Source: Nematostella vectensis
Lineage: Eukaryota > Cnidaria > Anthozoa > Actiniaria > Edwardsiidae
Assembly (NCBI RefSeq): GCF_932526225.1
Contig: NC_064035.1
Span: 4,525,501 to 4,589,500 of the forward strand
Length of the DNA: 64,000 nucleotides
Reading direction: 5' to 3'
Shown: in pieces, positions 12,590 to 26,300 of the stretch
Position numbering within the stretch: the stretch's first letter is position 1
Layout of the letters: each line of letters starts with the position of its first letter
Program-made: the position numbers and the translations under genes
The notes under the pieces: generated by a model
What the model was told of the DNA's origin: nothing
What the model saw: the letters and a program-made list of their open reading frames with translations, nothing else
Database searches by the model: none

Positions 12590-13689
12590 TCTTTGTGGTA
12601 GAGCCAGCTATTTTCTGCCCGGTAGCAGGAAATTATGAATTATTTTAGCACGAGTCTACCATAGCGAAGTACTTAGCGCTTTATCAATTACGTTTCCTCT
12701 CGTCCTTGTCAGAGGTTCTAAGTAACATTGCGCACACGTTAGTACGCACGCTTTGACAATCCCCTGGAGACGGTGAATGGATACCCATCGCACGCAGCGA
12801 AATTGTTCCTACTTCTTGTCAATAAGAAGCACAAACTCAGCCGTGAATAAAAAGATGAAAAGAATCCTGACCGCACTTTACCAGCAGGTGTTGCAAAAAG
12901 CAGTATTGTTTAAAGGAATTCTAAAGAAAGTTTGTAGCATAATTTCTCTGTGTTGACAATAAATGTTCCAAAAAGAGTTGCCAATGTTTACTCTTCCGAG
13001 AGATAACATTGCGAATTGTTCAATCGCGTATTTTTTTGTGTGTGTTTAAGTCTTTTGTTTTTGTTTTGCGGGGAAGATACCTCTCCATTTAGATAATTAC
13101 AACTGTAAAGTGTCGAGCAAATCAATTGATGAATTCGACTAAAAAGCCCATTAAGTAACTGGATCGGATTCAAAGCGTATTGAACGTGGTAAATTTGTTT
13201 TTATGTTTATCTTTTTTTTTTACCAATCAAACATTCGCGGCATCCTCACTGATAGTCAATGGTAGTTAATTTGTCATCAAAGATCTTCTGGATCACTTCT
13301 AAATCGTCTTCTAGTATTTGGTAGATATTTCTCACTTAATTTAAGTTTATATCTTGTTATACTTTTTATAAAACAAATCAAAAGATTTTTACCTTATTGT
13401 CTTTATTCTAAAAGTTAGATAAATTGAATAAATACTATTCGAAGAAAATCGTTTTGAGCATTTATTAAAAAAAACTTTGCTGCTTTTTCTTGTACAAATA
13501 TGTAATTCGTCTAAGAACCTGAGCAATCATTTTGCAGTAGTTCCTGTCACTCTGGTTTGATGCACATCTTCAAGACCATTAAACCGTTAGATTGATTCTT
13601 GCGAATCTCGTTATGTTTATTTTGCATTTTTCTTTTGGCCCGTCCACTTCTCACGGCCGGTACAGGCCGATTAAGGGGACAGCGAGGCC

Positions 13690-13870
13690 CCCTTTCGATG
13701 TGCTCGCAGTTTTTGGCTTATGCTAGAATGCTCGCGCAATTTTTTCCGCCTTGCTCGCATGCTCGCGCAAATTTTTTCGCCGTGCTCGCGCAATTTTTTC
13801 CGCCAAAAAATGCTCGGTCTCGCATAAAAAACTGGGTGCTCGCAAACTCGCAAGTGCTCGCCAAAGACCA
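13690..13870. repeat. Short degenerate tandem repeat (TGCTCGC)
   Basis: About eight irregular units built on TGCTCGCGCAATTTTTTCCG occur here. The overlapping open frames on both strands follow from the repeat. Confidence 0.6.
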
Positions 13871-16800
13871 TTTGGGGGCCCTACATCGGGTAAAGGATGC
13901 CGCTATTGCTACTGCGCACATCTCTTGCGCATATAAATCTAAATTCCCGCGAGAATCCCAAACACTTTTGAAGAGGTCGATTTGACTTGCATCTCTCTAC
14001 ATACATTTCAAATAAGGTTGAAATCGGACTCAGCCATTACCTGCGGTAATGGTACATGGATTCTCAAGTGTAACCTTAGCTGTTCAAAATTGATAATTTT
14101 CCCGTACGTACAAGTTCAGCTGGCTTTAGGAAGTATGTCTTTCTCATGTGTTGTTTTGTAGACAATGTTGTAAGACATTGTTGTGCTAATTCAAGCTTGT
14201 GTATACTGTTCATAATTTACATTGTTAGTTTGTTGTTAGTTCGCAATAAAAGCTCAGCTTTGTGTATTTAGAGTGGCATTGTTTCATACAAGGACGTGGA
14301 CGTCTAGACTTGTCCCAAGAAGAAGCTTTCTCTTCCTATCGCTTAACAAGGCGCTGGTTTTAGTCGTATTTCGCACTTCAGGAGATTTTTTTGAAATCTT
14401 AGAAATGAAGCACTCCACCCTTACAACGATGTCAAGATCTTAGATTTATAAAACTGTTTTTTTACTATGAGGAAATTATTCTAGGGACTATAAAACTCAT
14501 GTACTTTCAAGTACATGAAGTGTGTTATGGACATTCTTTGCGAGTTCTTTTAGAGCTACAAACTTAGATAATTAGCACCTCGTTATTTTCTATTGTTTCA
14601 TTGTTCTTAAGTTTTCTTATTATACCATTCCATACTCTGTACAAAGAAGTTGCAAACGGAATATGATAGTCTGCACTTTTCATTCTTATCACTTTTAGTT
14701 CAGCAGGAACCAGGATTCCATCAGTTGTATGGTGTTCGTGGTAGGCTTAGTAGGAGCTTGCGTATGTCAAGGAAATGATTCAAATCAAACTAGTGATCAC
14801 AAGGCCTTGACGCTAGTTAAAATAAAAGCTCTTACCCATTCGATTATTGTACCTCGCCTGAGCTTCTTACCAAAAACAGTGACGTGACAGCATTTGGTAT
14901 CAAAAATCTCCCGCTAAATCTTCTGCCGCCGTCATATCATGGCCGCTTTTTTGTGCAAACATCGTGGTCGCTAACTGTTTACCTATAGCCGTCTAAAACA
15001 TCAATCTTATCTGTAGCAATTAGAAATGATCGTGTTAAAAACAAACAAAAAGACAACTGGGTCACCACCAGCAAACAAGATCGTTGCGTTAAACTCTTTG
15101 TTTTATGAATTGCTAATGATAGCAATGATAGAAAGGAGTTTTGAGACGAGTTCCTCACACTTGCGAAAGCATTCCGATGTCGACGAGGAGACTCGTGGTG
15201 TTTCGGTGAAGAGCAGCTTAGACTAAAGGATAAAAAGATAATATAATTTCTCATACAAGTACCGAGTACGTGCTAGAGGATTAAGTTGGAAATTTGTAGA
15301 TATTAACCGGCTTTTGTTTTATATCTAAATAAGATGTTAAATATCTTACTCGCTATCTTTTATGAGATAAATATGATTCCAAAGTCGAAAAGAGTTTCCC
15401 GTTTAATTAAACACTCCTTGAAATCTGACAAGATGTTCATTCAACACTTGCAAATTACCAAGGACTGACGTAGTTCTCCCTTATTCTAGACATAATACGT
15501 CTGTCTTCCCGCGTCTTTAGTCCTCCCCAATCATAACATACGTCACGCCCCTAGCCTTTAAAAACTTTATTCCAATGATTTCCATTTTGATTGGGATTTT
15601 TTATGGACGTGTTCTAGATCGCGCGAGTCCGCAATGATTCAGTAATTTGTTTATTTATTTCAAAAGTTGATAATTGATTTTAACTGATTGATAATTTTGT
15701 TCAATGGCTTATTTCACTAATTGCCAGTTGGCGATGGTACACGAGATATTACTTTCAAGAAAATTTAAAAACTCCAACATTACGAATCACGAGCACACTC
15801 TCTCTTTTACGAATAAATATATTAACCATATTCTATTTTGTATATATATTTCACAATGGTTCTTTTCTTCTGTTTGTCATAAATGTGACCGTGACACAAT
15901 GTGCAACGAGTAGAGTATTTTCGGGGCACCAGTCGTAACATTTGATTTCTTAATTCTACTTTTTCATACTTCAATGGATAGCATACAGTTGTTAGCTGAT
16001 TTTGACAAAGCAAGGACTAGTTACAGTAGCTGTGGGAAAGAACAATGGGCCCCAGATTTACGCCGAATGCCTCAAGTTTTTTTTTCATGCTTCTTTCTTC
16101 CCTTTCCGTTATTACCCACCCCCATCGCCACAGATTGTTTCGTCCTTCAAAGGGTCCGAAAGGTGCTATCATTGGAGTGGTGCTCTTAGAAAGTGTATAA
16201 TCCCTTTGATAGTACTGTACAAGGGAACTTTCTAGAAAGCTGAAGCACAGACGGAGACAACTATCCTTAAATTAGTCCATATAATTCTCCGCTGTATGAA
16301 TGTTAATATCTTTCTTATTTCCTTTTTTCTAACGCTCTGGGTTTTTTTTGTCCCAACCATGTGATGTGAACAGACCAGAATTTACTCGAAACACTACCAT
16401 TTCATTATGTTCTTATTGTTGCCACTGTTTTTTGTAGTTGGCAAAGCATGTCACTCTAGCAAGGCAAATAAGACAATGTGACAATTTTTTTACCTAGATC
16501 TTACTGTGGAAAAGGCAGAAAGACCAAAAATAACAGGACAATGTCCTCAAAATTTTGATTTTCTTACCTGGTACTTTCAGATAATCCATCAAATCAATAT
16601 GTTCAATTCCTTTAATCCAGGAATTCTTTAGCTTCTAAAGGTGATATTGCCTGTGAAAATAGGGTACCGTAAGCGTCACGATTCGTCAAACAAACTTCCC
16701 CCTACTGGCTGTGTTTTGCTTCCAGGCTAAAGTCCAGCGACGCTACCATACTGTATTATTCTAACACTTGAAAGCAGCCAAGAGATCCCACATCTTCTTG

Positions 16801-17948
16801 ATGAAAGCACAATACCCCAGGAAACAATTGAGTACTATATGATAAACATATGACATCTTGTTAAGGAACAGCATCAGTGAGACATTAAGTGCCGATCCCT
16901 TAACAAATAAACTCTTTCTTTAGCAAACATGACAATTACACTCTCACTCAAGTTTGATATCCCAACGAACGTAAAAGAAAACAATATCAGGCACCACAAG
17001 GTAGTGCTTCTATGCCAGTATTTGATTACACGCGTTGGCAACATTTCAAAACTATGGAATTTTTTAGTATTGGAGCAGTGTCTACACTCAAAGGTAATAG
17101 CTATCTGTACATCACATGCTGATGGTTGTCGGAGATAGCGAGAGAGAGTGCGTTGTTTTGAGTGTCTTTACTCGCGTTATGTCTAGTCCTTCTATACATG
17201 ACAAACAACTCGACGAGTTTTACTGTTATGACTTCCTTAGCCTACCTTGCCTTCTATTTTTTCTGTGCAAATATTAAAAGTTCCCTTAATGCATATTTAG
17301 ATATTTGTCACAAAAGGTGCATTGAACATGGTACCTGTATTGTCCGTGATGGAGAGATCACTGCCGAGCGTGCACTACAGAATGTCTATGTTGCTGCACG
17401 CTTCTCGGAAGACAGGACTAATACTGATGCACCTTACTAGGGAGGTGTATTTTTCAGCATTATATTTAATCACTTGACGTACAAATATGACCCTAATCGA
17501 CACATTTTTCCTTTCCATCTGTCAGCCTAAAAAGGTCAGCGTTTATAAGAGATTTTATCATCTTTTTTTTTTCCCGTAGTCTCAGGAATGATTTCCCTCA
17601 TATTTCATCGAATGTGCTTACTAGACAAAGCTCGGATGGTCGCGTGTAATATCCCAAATGCTAGGCTACCCCAGTTATCGTTTATGGATATGTCCGTCTT
17701 TTTGAGATTTCACAAGAAAAATCATCGCATAAGCGCGGCCCTGCAGAGCTACACAGGTTAAGAGAATGGCCAAAACCATGCGACTCAGGTTTAGGTCAAC
17801 GGTGTCATTGTCACAAGCCGCCAGCCCGCGCTGAGAAACTAGTTCCAATGCCGCGCGTTATTCTACTGGCAAGCATCCGTGGCTTGAAACAATAAGGTCT
17901 ATCTTCGGTACCAGACCCCCACTTCCACGGGAACCCAGGGCGTCGGGC

Positions 17949-18005
17949 GTCGAGGTCAGTGTAACGAGCAGCCTCGTTTTCGCGGCTTGTTACGCTGACC
18001 TCGAG
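17949..18005. repeat. Inverted repeat / hairpin
   Basis: GTCGAGGTCAGTGTAAC is followed, about 23 bases later, by its near complement GTTACGCTGACCTCGA. The preceding GAACCCAGGGCGTCG also appears, slightly changed, at about 26175-26191, so this is part of a dispersed repeat family. Confidence 0.6.
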
Positions 18006-18361
18006 AGAATGAGAGAATGTTTGTTTTATGTTTTTTTATATTTTCTACGTCTACAAATATTATACTGGAATTCTAGGATTTCATAGGCAAAAAATAAATA
18101 AAGTGGTTATTTGGCAAAATTTTCAGCCAACCTTACCAAGCGTATGGCGATTGTTTGGGGAAATCGCTGTAAAGAGGGCTATAATTTGCTGCTCCAGTAG
18201 TTACTTTGTCATCTGCACAAGTATGATGAATATCCAGGAGGGAGGAGGTATCTCCAAGGGTTCAATTGTCCTGTGAATATCTATATCAGTCAAATGGAAT
18301 GAAGGTGAAATTATATTTCATGTTATCATCATCATCATTCCTTGAGACAAAGCGCTAAATT

Positions 18362-18443
18362 AGATGGAGTTCGCAGACGTTTCGAGGTTACTACGTCATC
18401 ATCAGTGTTGCCACTGATGACAAAACGTCTGCGAACTCGATCT
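18362..18443. repeat. Palindromic element with 21-bp arms
   Basis: AGATGGAGTTCGCAGACGTTT at the left and its complement with one mismatch at the right enclose about 40 bp that itself contains a smaller hairpin (TCATCAGTG-TTGC-CACTGATGA). Likely a fragment of a foldback element. Confidence 0.65.
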
Positions 18444-19237
18444 ATTTTCATCAAATGAGACGACTGAATATAAAAAGAGGCAAAGTGCTAAATTTTATTA
18501 GCCACTAGCAACTTATTGTTGCATTATTGTGCATTAATTTTTTCCCTTGAACCAAGTTCCGATTTCCCTTTGAGGTTCCAGTTATCATGATTCGATTGAC
18601 TGATGACGGCGCAGTACGGTCTAGAGCATATTATATTCCACTGTTAATGCATTTCTCTACCTAAACTACTCCTTAGATAGTCTTTAAACACGGCTGTGGA
18701 AGTGGAAGGGGCTGGAAAGCTTCCCCTTCCCCAGAGATCGGCCATACTGCATGTCTCTTTTTTCTAATAATGCCTTTATGATCTGCTTCGCCTTTTTGGG
18801 GGTTCTGTTCCTAGAAGGGCACGGCTCCTCTGCTTCAGCCATTGAGGCAGTGATTTACAGATTTACACATGACATATCCTAAGTAGTTTCCTATGGATAC
18901 TTGGAGCCAGCTCCAGGGGAGAATTTCTTTAGATACGCCCATGAATATTTTATGCACTCTGTAGGTTGGACAAGGTATTTGTTACTACTTAGCGTGTTCA
19001 TGGGACACTTTAGATTCTGTCGTGAGTGTTGAAGTGCTAAGAAAGCGTGAACTCGACCGCCGGCGGTCAGCAAGTTGAACCTTCTTGCTGCGTTTGATTT
19101 TGGGAGTTCCACCCACTATGTCATCTAGAAAACAACAACCACCATTTTCAAGACCGTGACAGTATCGAGAATATCGATAAAAATCTCATTACTTAGATTT
19201 TCAACATTCTGTGAACTCTCTGCCAAATCGCTTCCTG

Positions 19238-19428
19238 GCTTCCGTCATTCAAACTAACTGAATATTATTAGTTTTTTTTTCTGATTGGTCAGCGCCTTGC
19301 GAGGGGGGGGGGGGGGGGGGGTGATGGAAACAATTTTAGTGCTGGCCAATGCAAACGCTTGTAGCAAAAGGAAGGCCCTTTAGCTGTTGAAAATACTGGC
19401 GAGAGCTCGCAGTGTTGAAAACAGTAGT
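19238..19428. repeat. Dispersed repeat, copy 1 (downstream of the GPCR)
   Basis: Shares CCGTCATTCAAACTAAC, TGATTGGTCA-CGCC, CTGGCCAAT-AAACGCTT and GCGAGAGCTC with 23191-23363 in the same order and orientation. This copy carries a 19-base G run at 19303-19321. It ends about 10 bp from the GPCR stop codon. Confidence 0.8.
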
Positions 19429-19439
19429 TAGACAGGTGT

Positions 19440-21439
19440 TTAAAATTCTTTTGTACCTAGTGTGGTGGTTGGCTTGTTGATTAGCGTGCACGTGATCACG
19501 TGACCGACCCACGTAAGGATGTGCAAAAAACCTTCGCGGTACTTGCGTCTGATAAGCGGATAGAGCCAAGGGTTCACCACGGAGTGGAGCGACGCGAGGC
19601 GAATGGCTGTGAAGTCCGTGAACGCGTCGAACGAAAAGCCTGCCTGGATCATTGTAATTCGTATCTAGGATTGGATGAAAACCAAGAGGAAAACGGTGTT
19701 CAACATTACAACTTTAGCTTTCAGTTGAATTGGAGAATGAATAAAAACTATATTACAAAGGGGGGGGGGGGTTCCATTAAAGGAATTGAAAAAGTCTGTC
19801 GATTTAAAGAGACGTGGAGAGGTATTCTTTAGAGCAATATGCAATATATGGTTTATTGGTCGAGCTTTTTTACATTGCGTGAAATTTTCAAATTTTGAAG
19901 CTTTTATTATATTCTATAATGGAAATCGTTATTCTTCGTTATTGGGAAAGTCTCGCCCTTTTCTCAACAGCATGTAGTTAGTGGTCATTTTTGTATCATA
20001 AACGCGGATTATTTACTAACCGTTAACAATTTTCAGTAGATCCGCGACAATTTGCTGTTGATATATGTGTGGATATGATAATTTTGCTATTTGCTAACTT
20101 TTGAAGACATTTTTTGTAACAAAAAAAACTACTCTTGTGACTCGTTTTATTTTAAATTAGAGAAAGTACAGGTCATTTTTCTCTCATTTATATCACATTT
20201 CATTTGGCTGCCCAAGGGGGGAGATGGTTAAACCCCCTAACCCCTCCCTCGTAGATCCGCTAATGACATTTATATTTCACGATTCAGGCAAACCAAAAAG
20301 CAACTTAATCATCATTTTCCAGCAAACTTTAAATCTCTTTTTAAACTGAAAAAAAAGATAATAATACTTACAAGAAACAAACTCCAACATCCAACGAAGC
20401 CAACCGCAGCCAGACAACTCAGCTTCGCGAAATTTCTTTCCATCTGTCCTGACTGGGAAGAAACCCTATGTACTTTAAGGCCATCTTTATTTTTAGATTT
20501 CTCTTTTGAGTGTGAAGTCTTACGCACTTTGCTTTCGTTCTCGGCACCCTCGTTCACGTTTTCCGTGCACGTGACATTTCCCGGTTCCTGAGATTGCTTG
20601 ATTATTTCTTCTTGTTCATTTCTATCTTTGTTCTCTCTATGGGCTTCTAGGCCTCGCACTTTACTGGGTTCCTTATTTTGCCCTTTCATGGATTGTTTTC
20701 TATGCTCTTTAGTGGCTTCTTTGGGAGTTTTACTAGTTTCCCTCTGTGTCACAGTTGCTTCTTTGTCACCCGTCGTGTTTCTATTTTTAATCTTTCGCAG
20801 AAGTCTCCACGTAAGAACAACTACCGCAAGGTTACAAATCACTACACCTAAAATCGCACAACTCAAAAAACCAATGTAAATATAAACGAGTGCTTTCCCG
20901 TCTATCGTCTCTGCACCCCACTCAAACAAACAAAAAGTCCCGGGAAAGTGAAGCACGTTTCGACCCACTCCGAACGCGGGTAGCAGAGCTATGGTGAGCC
21001 CTGCGGACCCCAGACCGATCCCCGCGACCTTTACCTTCTCTTTATCGTACGTTATGTACTTCTCATAGCAGAAGGGTTTGTGTAAGGCTAAAAGTCTGTC
21101 TATACTCATAACCAACACCAGACAAATAGATACTGTGAAGAGAAAGGTGATGACGGTGGCTTGGTAGTCACACGCTATGTAGTTCCCGACGTACGAACCG
21201 TAAAAATACTTAATGAGCGACTGCGGATAAATAAACGGAAACGTAAGCAAGTCTGTCCAAGCCAGGAAGAGTATCAAGATAGAAGGGATGTTTTTCCTGT
21301 ACTTCAGTATACGGTAAGTGATGATTAACACTAAAATATTTCCTACGAACCCCACGAATCCAGAAAGTAGGAGCGTCACACCGCCTGCCACAAACTGCTC
21401 ATTGGTAAATTCCTCCTGGCCAAATTCACGCCGGTTCAT
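19440..21439 (-). CDS. Prostanoid (EP)-type G-protein-coupled receptor, 430 aa
   Basis: Two exons, 20372-21439 and 19440-19664, joined by a phase 0 intron. The start is the ATG at 21437-21439 (MNRREFGQ). Seven-helix rhodopsin-class receptor at the plasma membrane: TM1 with GFVGNILVL, TM2 with LAWTDLLTFPF, TM3 ending MSIDRLLAL, and extracellular loop 2 with FPGTFCLFEW, close to the PGTWCF signature of prostaglandin receptors. TM7, coded by exon 2, reads AIRLASLHSVVNPWLYPLI; its Arg is in the position that binds the prostanoid carboxylate in vertebrate EP receptors. Those usually have DPW where this has NPW. The third intracellular loop is very long, about 125 residues, and highly charged (many Lys/Glu, several NxT and SK motifs). 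EP2/EP4-like is the closest match I can argue from memory; the ligand is inference. The exon 1 open frame runs on past the donor, but that sequence is intronic. Confidence 0.82.
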
Positions 21440-23190
21440 CACAAAATCAAATTGCAATTCCAACTCTTTACAGAGTTTCCAGCGTTCGTCATGTATCCCT
21501 CATTGCCCGTATTGCAAGAGCTTGGAGGTGGACCAGACGCCTTTCTTGCGCCAGACAACAACAAACACGTTACGTCTAAATTGTTCCAGGTTCTTAATCC
21601 CAGACCTGGATCACAGGAAGGCTTTTTTTCAGTGGTAACCTAGTTAAAATTGGTTCCACAGTGCTTTTGTTTTTCGATTAACTGCCCAGATAATGCGAAT
21701 TAGAAAACTTGCTTTCCCAATTCGCAAAAGCTTGGTCCAAATCATGCCTATAAGGCGGGTTCCAATTTTCTAATCGTAGCCATGACTTGATAGTTATATT
21801 GGAGTAAATATAAACTCCTGCAATCACTGGCGACTCGTATTAGCCAATGAGAGCCTTACCGAGCCCTCGATCGCGCTGGGGCCACCTGTAACAGGTATCA
21901 GTTCTAAGCGCGTTCTGTTTCCCGCCTATACGCCCTAGTTACACACTACGGGATACCTGTGCCAGCTCATGAGCGCGCCACCAGTGGCAGGTAGAGTGAA
22001 GGGAGCGCCGCCATTTTACGCTCGCAAGAAAAAAACCCTACGATAGATGAACACAGATGTTTCTCTGCACCTTTATCTTTATTAATTGAACATACTTAAC
22101 TTAAACTTTCTAATGTACAAGTTTAACAATAAATTAGAGCACGTGAAACATTGGATGTCAAGAGATATCCTGAAAAAATTTTTCCTGCTTTCCGCTAAAT
22201 TTTCAATTCGCAATCTAATGCACAAAACCTAGCTTTTAATGTAAAAAGGGCTACAAACAAAGACGCGTTCTGAATAGGCTATTAAAAAAACTTTATCAAG
22301 CCTGAAACAATTTTCCCAGGAAAGTACTCGGCGCTTCTCGCGAAGAGATATCTCCAATGATCTTAGCAATTACCTCCTAAGATTAGAACTCCCATAAAAT
22401 AAAACAAAAATAACGACTTGTAAAAACACTATTTACATATGACCAAAAATATTACTAAAACCCTCTTTCACTTAAAATATGCAGAGCACAAAATCCATAA
22501 AAAAATAACACTTGACGATATATGTATAAAAAATAAAACCCTAACTAATGTGTTAAAATTATGTTAGAATTATGATCTCGAAATGACTACGCAAGAAGTG
22601 CGTCAGAGAGCAACGCGGTCGCCCGGTGCCGTGACTCACACAATAAAGGCTGATTTCGACAGCGCTATTTGGTCATATGCGACTTGCTCACGAAACCTCG
22701 AGTCGTAAAGTGTAAATCAGCCTACGATCCCGCTACGATGCTCCACTATGAAAGTCGTAGTAATCTATCTAATCTCTATAATGAGCCTTAAGAATGCTTT
22801 AAAAGTCACTTGTTTGGTAGTCCTCTATTTACCCCGAGTATTCCTTTTTAGAGACTAGAAATATTTGTGGTAATGATGAATACTTACTCTTTCCTATATG
22901 AGTTGAATATGTGCTAGAGTTGGTTCATATACCAGTCGCAGTCTATAATAGAGATGCGCTTTTTAAAGACAGTGAAACGAGTCAGTGATAAGTGTCTTGT
23001 GCCTGTTAACACCAGTGATTTAGAACTAGCTCTGCCTCCAGGATTATCGCCAAACTTAATCTACCAATTGTTGATTTATGGCATATCTATCTAAAAGATA
23101 TGGCCCTCATCGATCTATTATCGTACAGCTAGCCTTACTACGATTTTCATCATACTGCGAATTCTCGTCACAACCTGTTATACCACTTTC
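21440..23190. other. GPCR upstream region, no gene seen
   Basis: 5' flank of the GPCR, running to the repeat behind the ELAPOR-like gene. A stretch at 21880-21970 has interrupted ACCTGTAACAGGTA-like symmetry. 22,030-22,560 is AT-rich. No exon with splice context was found. Confidence 0.45.
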
Positions 23191-23363
23191 TGACTCCCGT
23201 CATTCAAACTAACGGAGTTACATTTGGCGGTTTTTGATTGGTCAACGCCAGGTGGCGTGATGTGAAACCATTTCAATACTGGCCAATTAAAACGCTTGAA
23301 TGATTTTTCAGCTGTTGGAAATCGTTGGGCGAGAGCTCTCAAAATGTTGAAAACTGCAGTAAG
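23191..23363. repeat. Dispersed repeat, copy 2 (downstream of the ELAPOR-like gene)
   Basis: Second copy of the repeat at 19238-19428, same orientation and more intact because the poly-G insertion is absent. It ends about 27 bp before the stop codon of the minus-strand ELAPOR-like gene, so it should lie in its 3' untranslated region. Confidence 0.8.
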
Positions 23364-23389
23364 TTTAGGAAAGCCCTCCGAAGTCGGAT

Positions 23390-26300
23390 CTACGGCCTGA
23401 CCATAGTGCTGGTGTCATGGTACACGTCCCCCCCGACATGGCCGAAGTCTTCCTCCTCCTCCTCCAGCTTGCTCATTGGCTTGTTGCGGGTTATCATACT
23501 GTAGTACTTGTAGCGGATTGCGCGGTGCTTCCAGAAGAAGTACCCTGCTACGATGAGTAGCGCGACCACTACCACCACGCCCACCCCGATCAGCACCTTG
23601 TTCACAGATGACTGCACGGTCCTCACCCTCGCCTGGTAAGAACACCTGATCACACGTGGTTTAGTAGAGATTCCTTCCACGTCGCCCCAGCAACCGACCC
23701 TTGGCACGTACGTCACATTTGCTTGTCCGTCCACGCACTGACTCGTGATCAACTCGAAGTCTTCTCGCCGGCATTTTGGGCAAGCATACTTGGAATACCA
23801 CGCGAAGACGTAGCTGCAAGGCGCGCGGTAGACCTGTGTGTAGTTCCCCTCTGGGCCTGGATTCCCTATACCCGCGTTAGGATCACAGATCAGATCGATT
23901 GTTGCGTTCAGTTTCGCGTTGGGTTCGCCTATAAAACAGACAAACGTCTAAATGTCAAAGTTAAAAAAGCATATATCAATTTCTAAATTATTTTACTAAT
24001 ATATATTTGTCAATTCACACCGAAGGTCAGTTTTCGCTCTAGTGAAAGACAACACAGAAGAAATGACATAAAAAATATCAATTTTCCGAAACTATGAAAT
24101 ATACGCTTTTTCCTTCCAGAATGTTGTTCAAAGTTCGCTTTTCTCGAGCGTTTTTAGTATGATATTTACAGGATATTTACAGTGCAAAATGCTTCGAACT
24201 TGAGTCATGTGCGGATCGGACGTTGAAAGTCGTGAAAACGTATGTTTCATTTTTTGACTGTCTTGTCTAGATTATGGGAGAATTTGCGCTTTTGTTGGGG
24301 GATAACCTTTCTAGCAATCAATAGTATTAATAGCACTTGTATAGCATAATTTGCTATATAGTTACCCAATGGTAATGTATAGCACTAGAATAGTAAGTTA
24401 TTGCTATAGTTGCTCACTGGTGTAACACTTGTCTCCGTGCAGGATCTCAACAGTTACTCCAGAACGGATGTCCTTTCGAGGTAGAAAGCCAATAACCTTG
24501 CCAAGGCTCGTGTCTGTTTGCCCCCACCAAGACGTGCGGCAAGCCATGACAGGGAGGCTCTCTCGGACTGAAGACCGCGATTTTCGGAACGTGCAAGAAT
24601 TGTTCTCATGGTTCACAGTGCAAAGGTTGACGTAAAAGCTGGGGTTGTAAGGCGGCCAGCGGTGACTGGAAATGAACCTCTTGCTGCGCTGAGCAGAAGA
24701 TTTTCCACCCGTCTGGTAGGAAAGAACCTCAAACATGGGGCCAAAGTCACGGGACAATTCATTGAGATCATACTCGACCCCCTCGGCTGGTGAAAATGTG
24801 CAGTTGTTGGTCGTGCACCCGTCACGGGTCGGCAGACTCACAGTGTTGGCGCCACACCGCAGACACTCAGAGCTACCAGGCTGAAACCAGACATTTATTA
24901 TAGAGCTATGAGACGTGGTCAGAACGAAAAGAAATGTATTATAGGGCTATGAGATGTGGTCAAAAAAGAAATGTATTATAGGGCTATGAGATGTGGTCAG
25001 AACGAAAAGAAATGTATTATAGGGCTATGAGATGTGGTCAGAACGAAAAGAAATGTTTTATAGGGCTATGAGATGTGGTCAGAACGAAAAGAAATGTATT
25101 ATAGGGCTATGAGATGTGGTCAGAACGAAAAGAAATGTATTATAGGGCTATAAGATGTTGTCAAAAAAGAAATGCATTATAGGGCTATGAGATGTGGTCA
25201 GAACGAAAAGAAATGTATTATAGGGCTATGAGATGTGGTCAGAACGAAAAGAAATGTATTATAGGGCTATGAGATGTGGTCAGAACGTAAAGAAATGTAT
25301 TATAGGGCTATGAGATGTGGTCAGAACGAAAAGAAAGGTATTATAGGGCTATAAGATGTGGTCAAAAAAGAAATGCATTATAGGGCTATGAGATGTGGTC
25401 AGAACGAAAAGATATGTTTTATAGGGCTATGAGATGTGGTCAAAAAAGAAATGCATTATAGGGCTATGAGATGTGGTCAGAACGAAAAGAAATGTATTAT
25501 AGGGCTATGAGATGTGGTCAGAACGAAAAGAAAGGTATTATAGGGCTTTGAGATGTGGTCAGAACGAAAAGAAATGTAATATAGGGCTATGAGATGTGGT
25601 CAGAACGAAAAGAAATGTATTATAGGGCTATGAGATGTGGTCAGAACGAAAAGAAATGTATTATAGGGCTATAAGATGTGGTCAGAACGAAAAGAAATGT
25701 ATTATAGGGCTATGAGATGTTGTCAGAACGAAAAGAAATGTATTATAGGGCTATGAGATGTGGTCAAAAAAGAAATGTATTATAGGGCTATAAGATGTGG
25801 TCAAAAAAGAAATGTATTATAAGGCTATGAGATGTGGTCAAAAAAGAAATGTATTATAGGGCTATGAGATGTGGTCAGAACGAAAAGAAATGTATTATAG
25901 GGCTATGAGATGGTTGAAAAGACATGTACTATTGGGCTATAAGAGAAGTGTTTAAAAGACATACATTGTAGGGGTATGAAACATGGCTTTTTAGTTGTTG
26001 TTTTTTCGTGTAATTCAGTCGCATTTCTGGCTATTCGCGTTTGTTCCAAGGATAACATTCTCCTAAGCACAAATAGACGCGAAGATAGATGTTGGTAACA
26101 AATGTCATTTGCATGCACACGCAGCCCACATGGAAGAGTTTTCTTGGCAAACCTAGCCTATATCATCCTCGTGGACCCAGGGCGTCGCGGAGATCGGGCA
26201 CACAGGGAGCGCGCGAGACTCTATATATAAATTTTACGGCTATAGTATGTCAAAGGTTGATATCGGAGGTCATTTTTAACTACTAAGCATTAACTGGAAG

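Larger units (their letters stand above)
12590..19237. other. 6.6 kb without a supportable gene
   Basis: AT-rich DNA between the Ser-rich gene and the GPCR. The beginning should carry the promoter of the Ser-rich gene. Noted inside: a TGCTCGCGCAA-type degenerate repeat at 13,690-13,870, a short hairpin at 17949-18005 and a palindromic element at 18362-18443. Open frames of 60-130 codons occur but none has splice context, family resemblance or biased composition. Confidence 0.5.

Noticed and set aside
13599..13985. 128-codon plus-strand frame with hydrophobic start
   Set aside because: Mostly made of a degenerate TGCTCGC repeat that is open on both strands.
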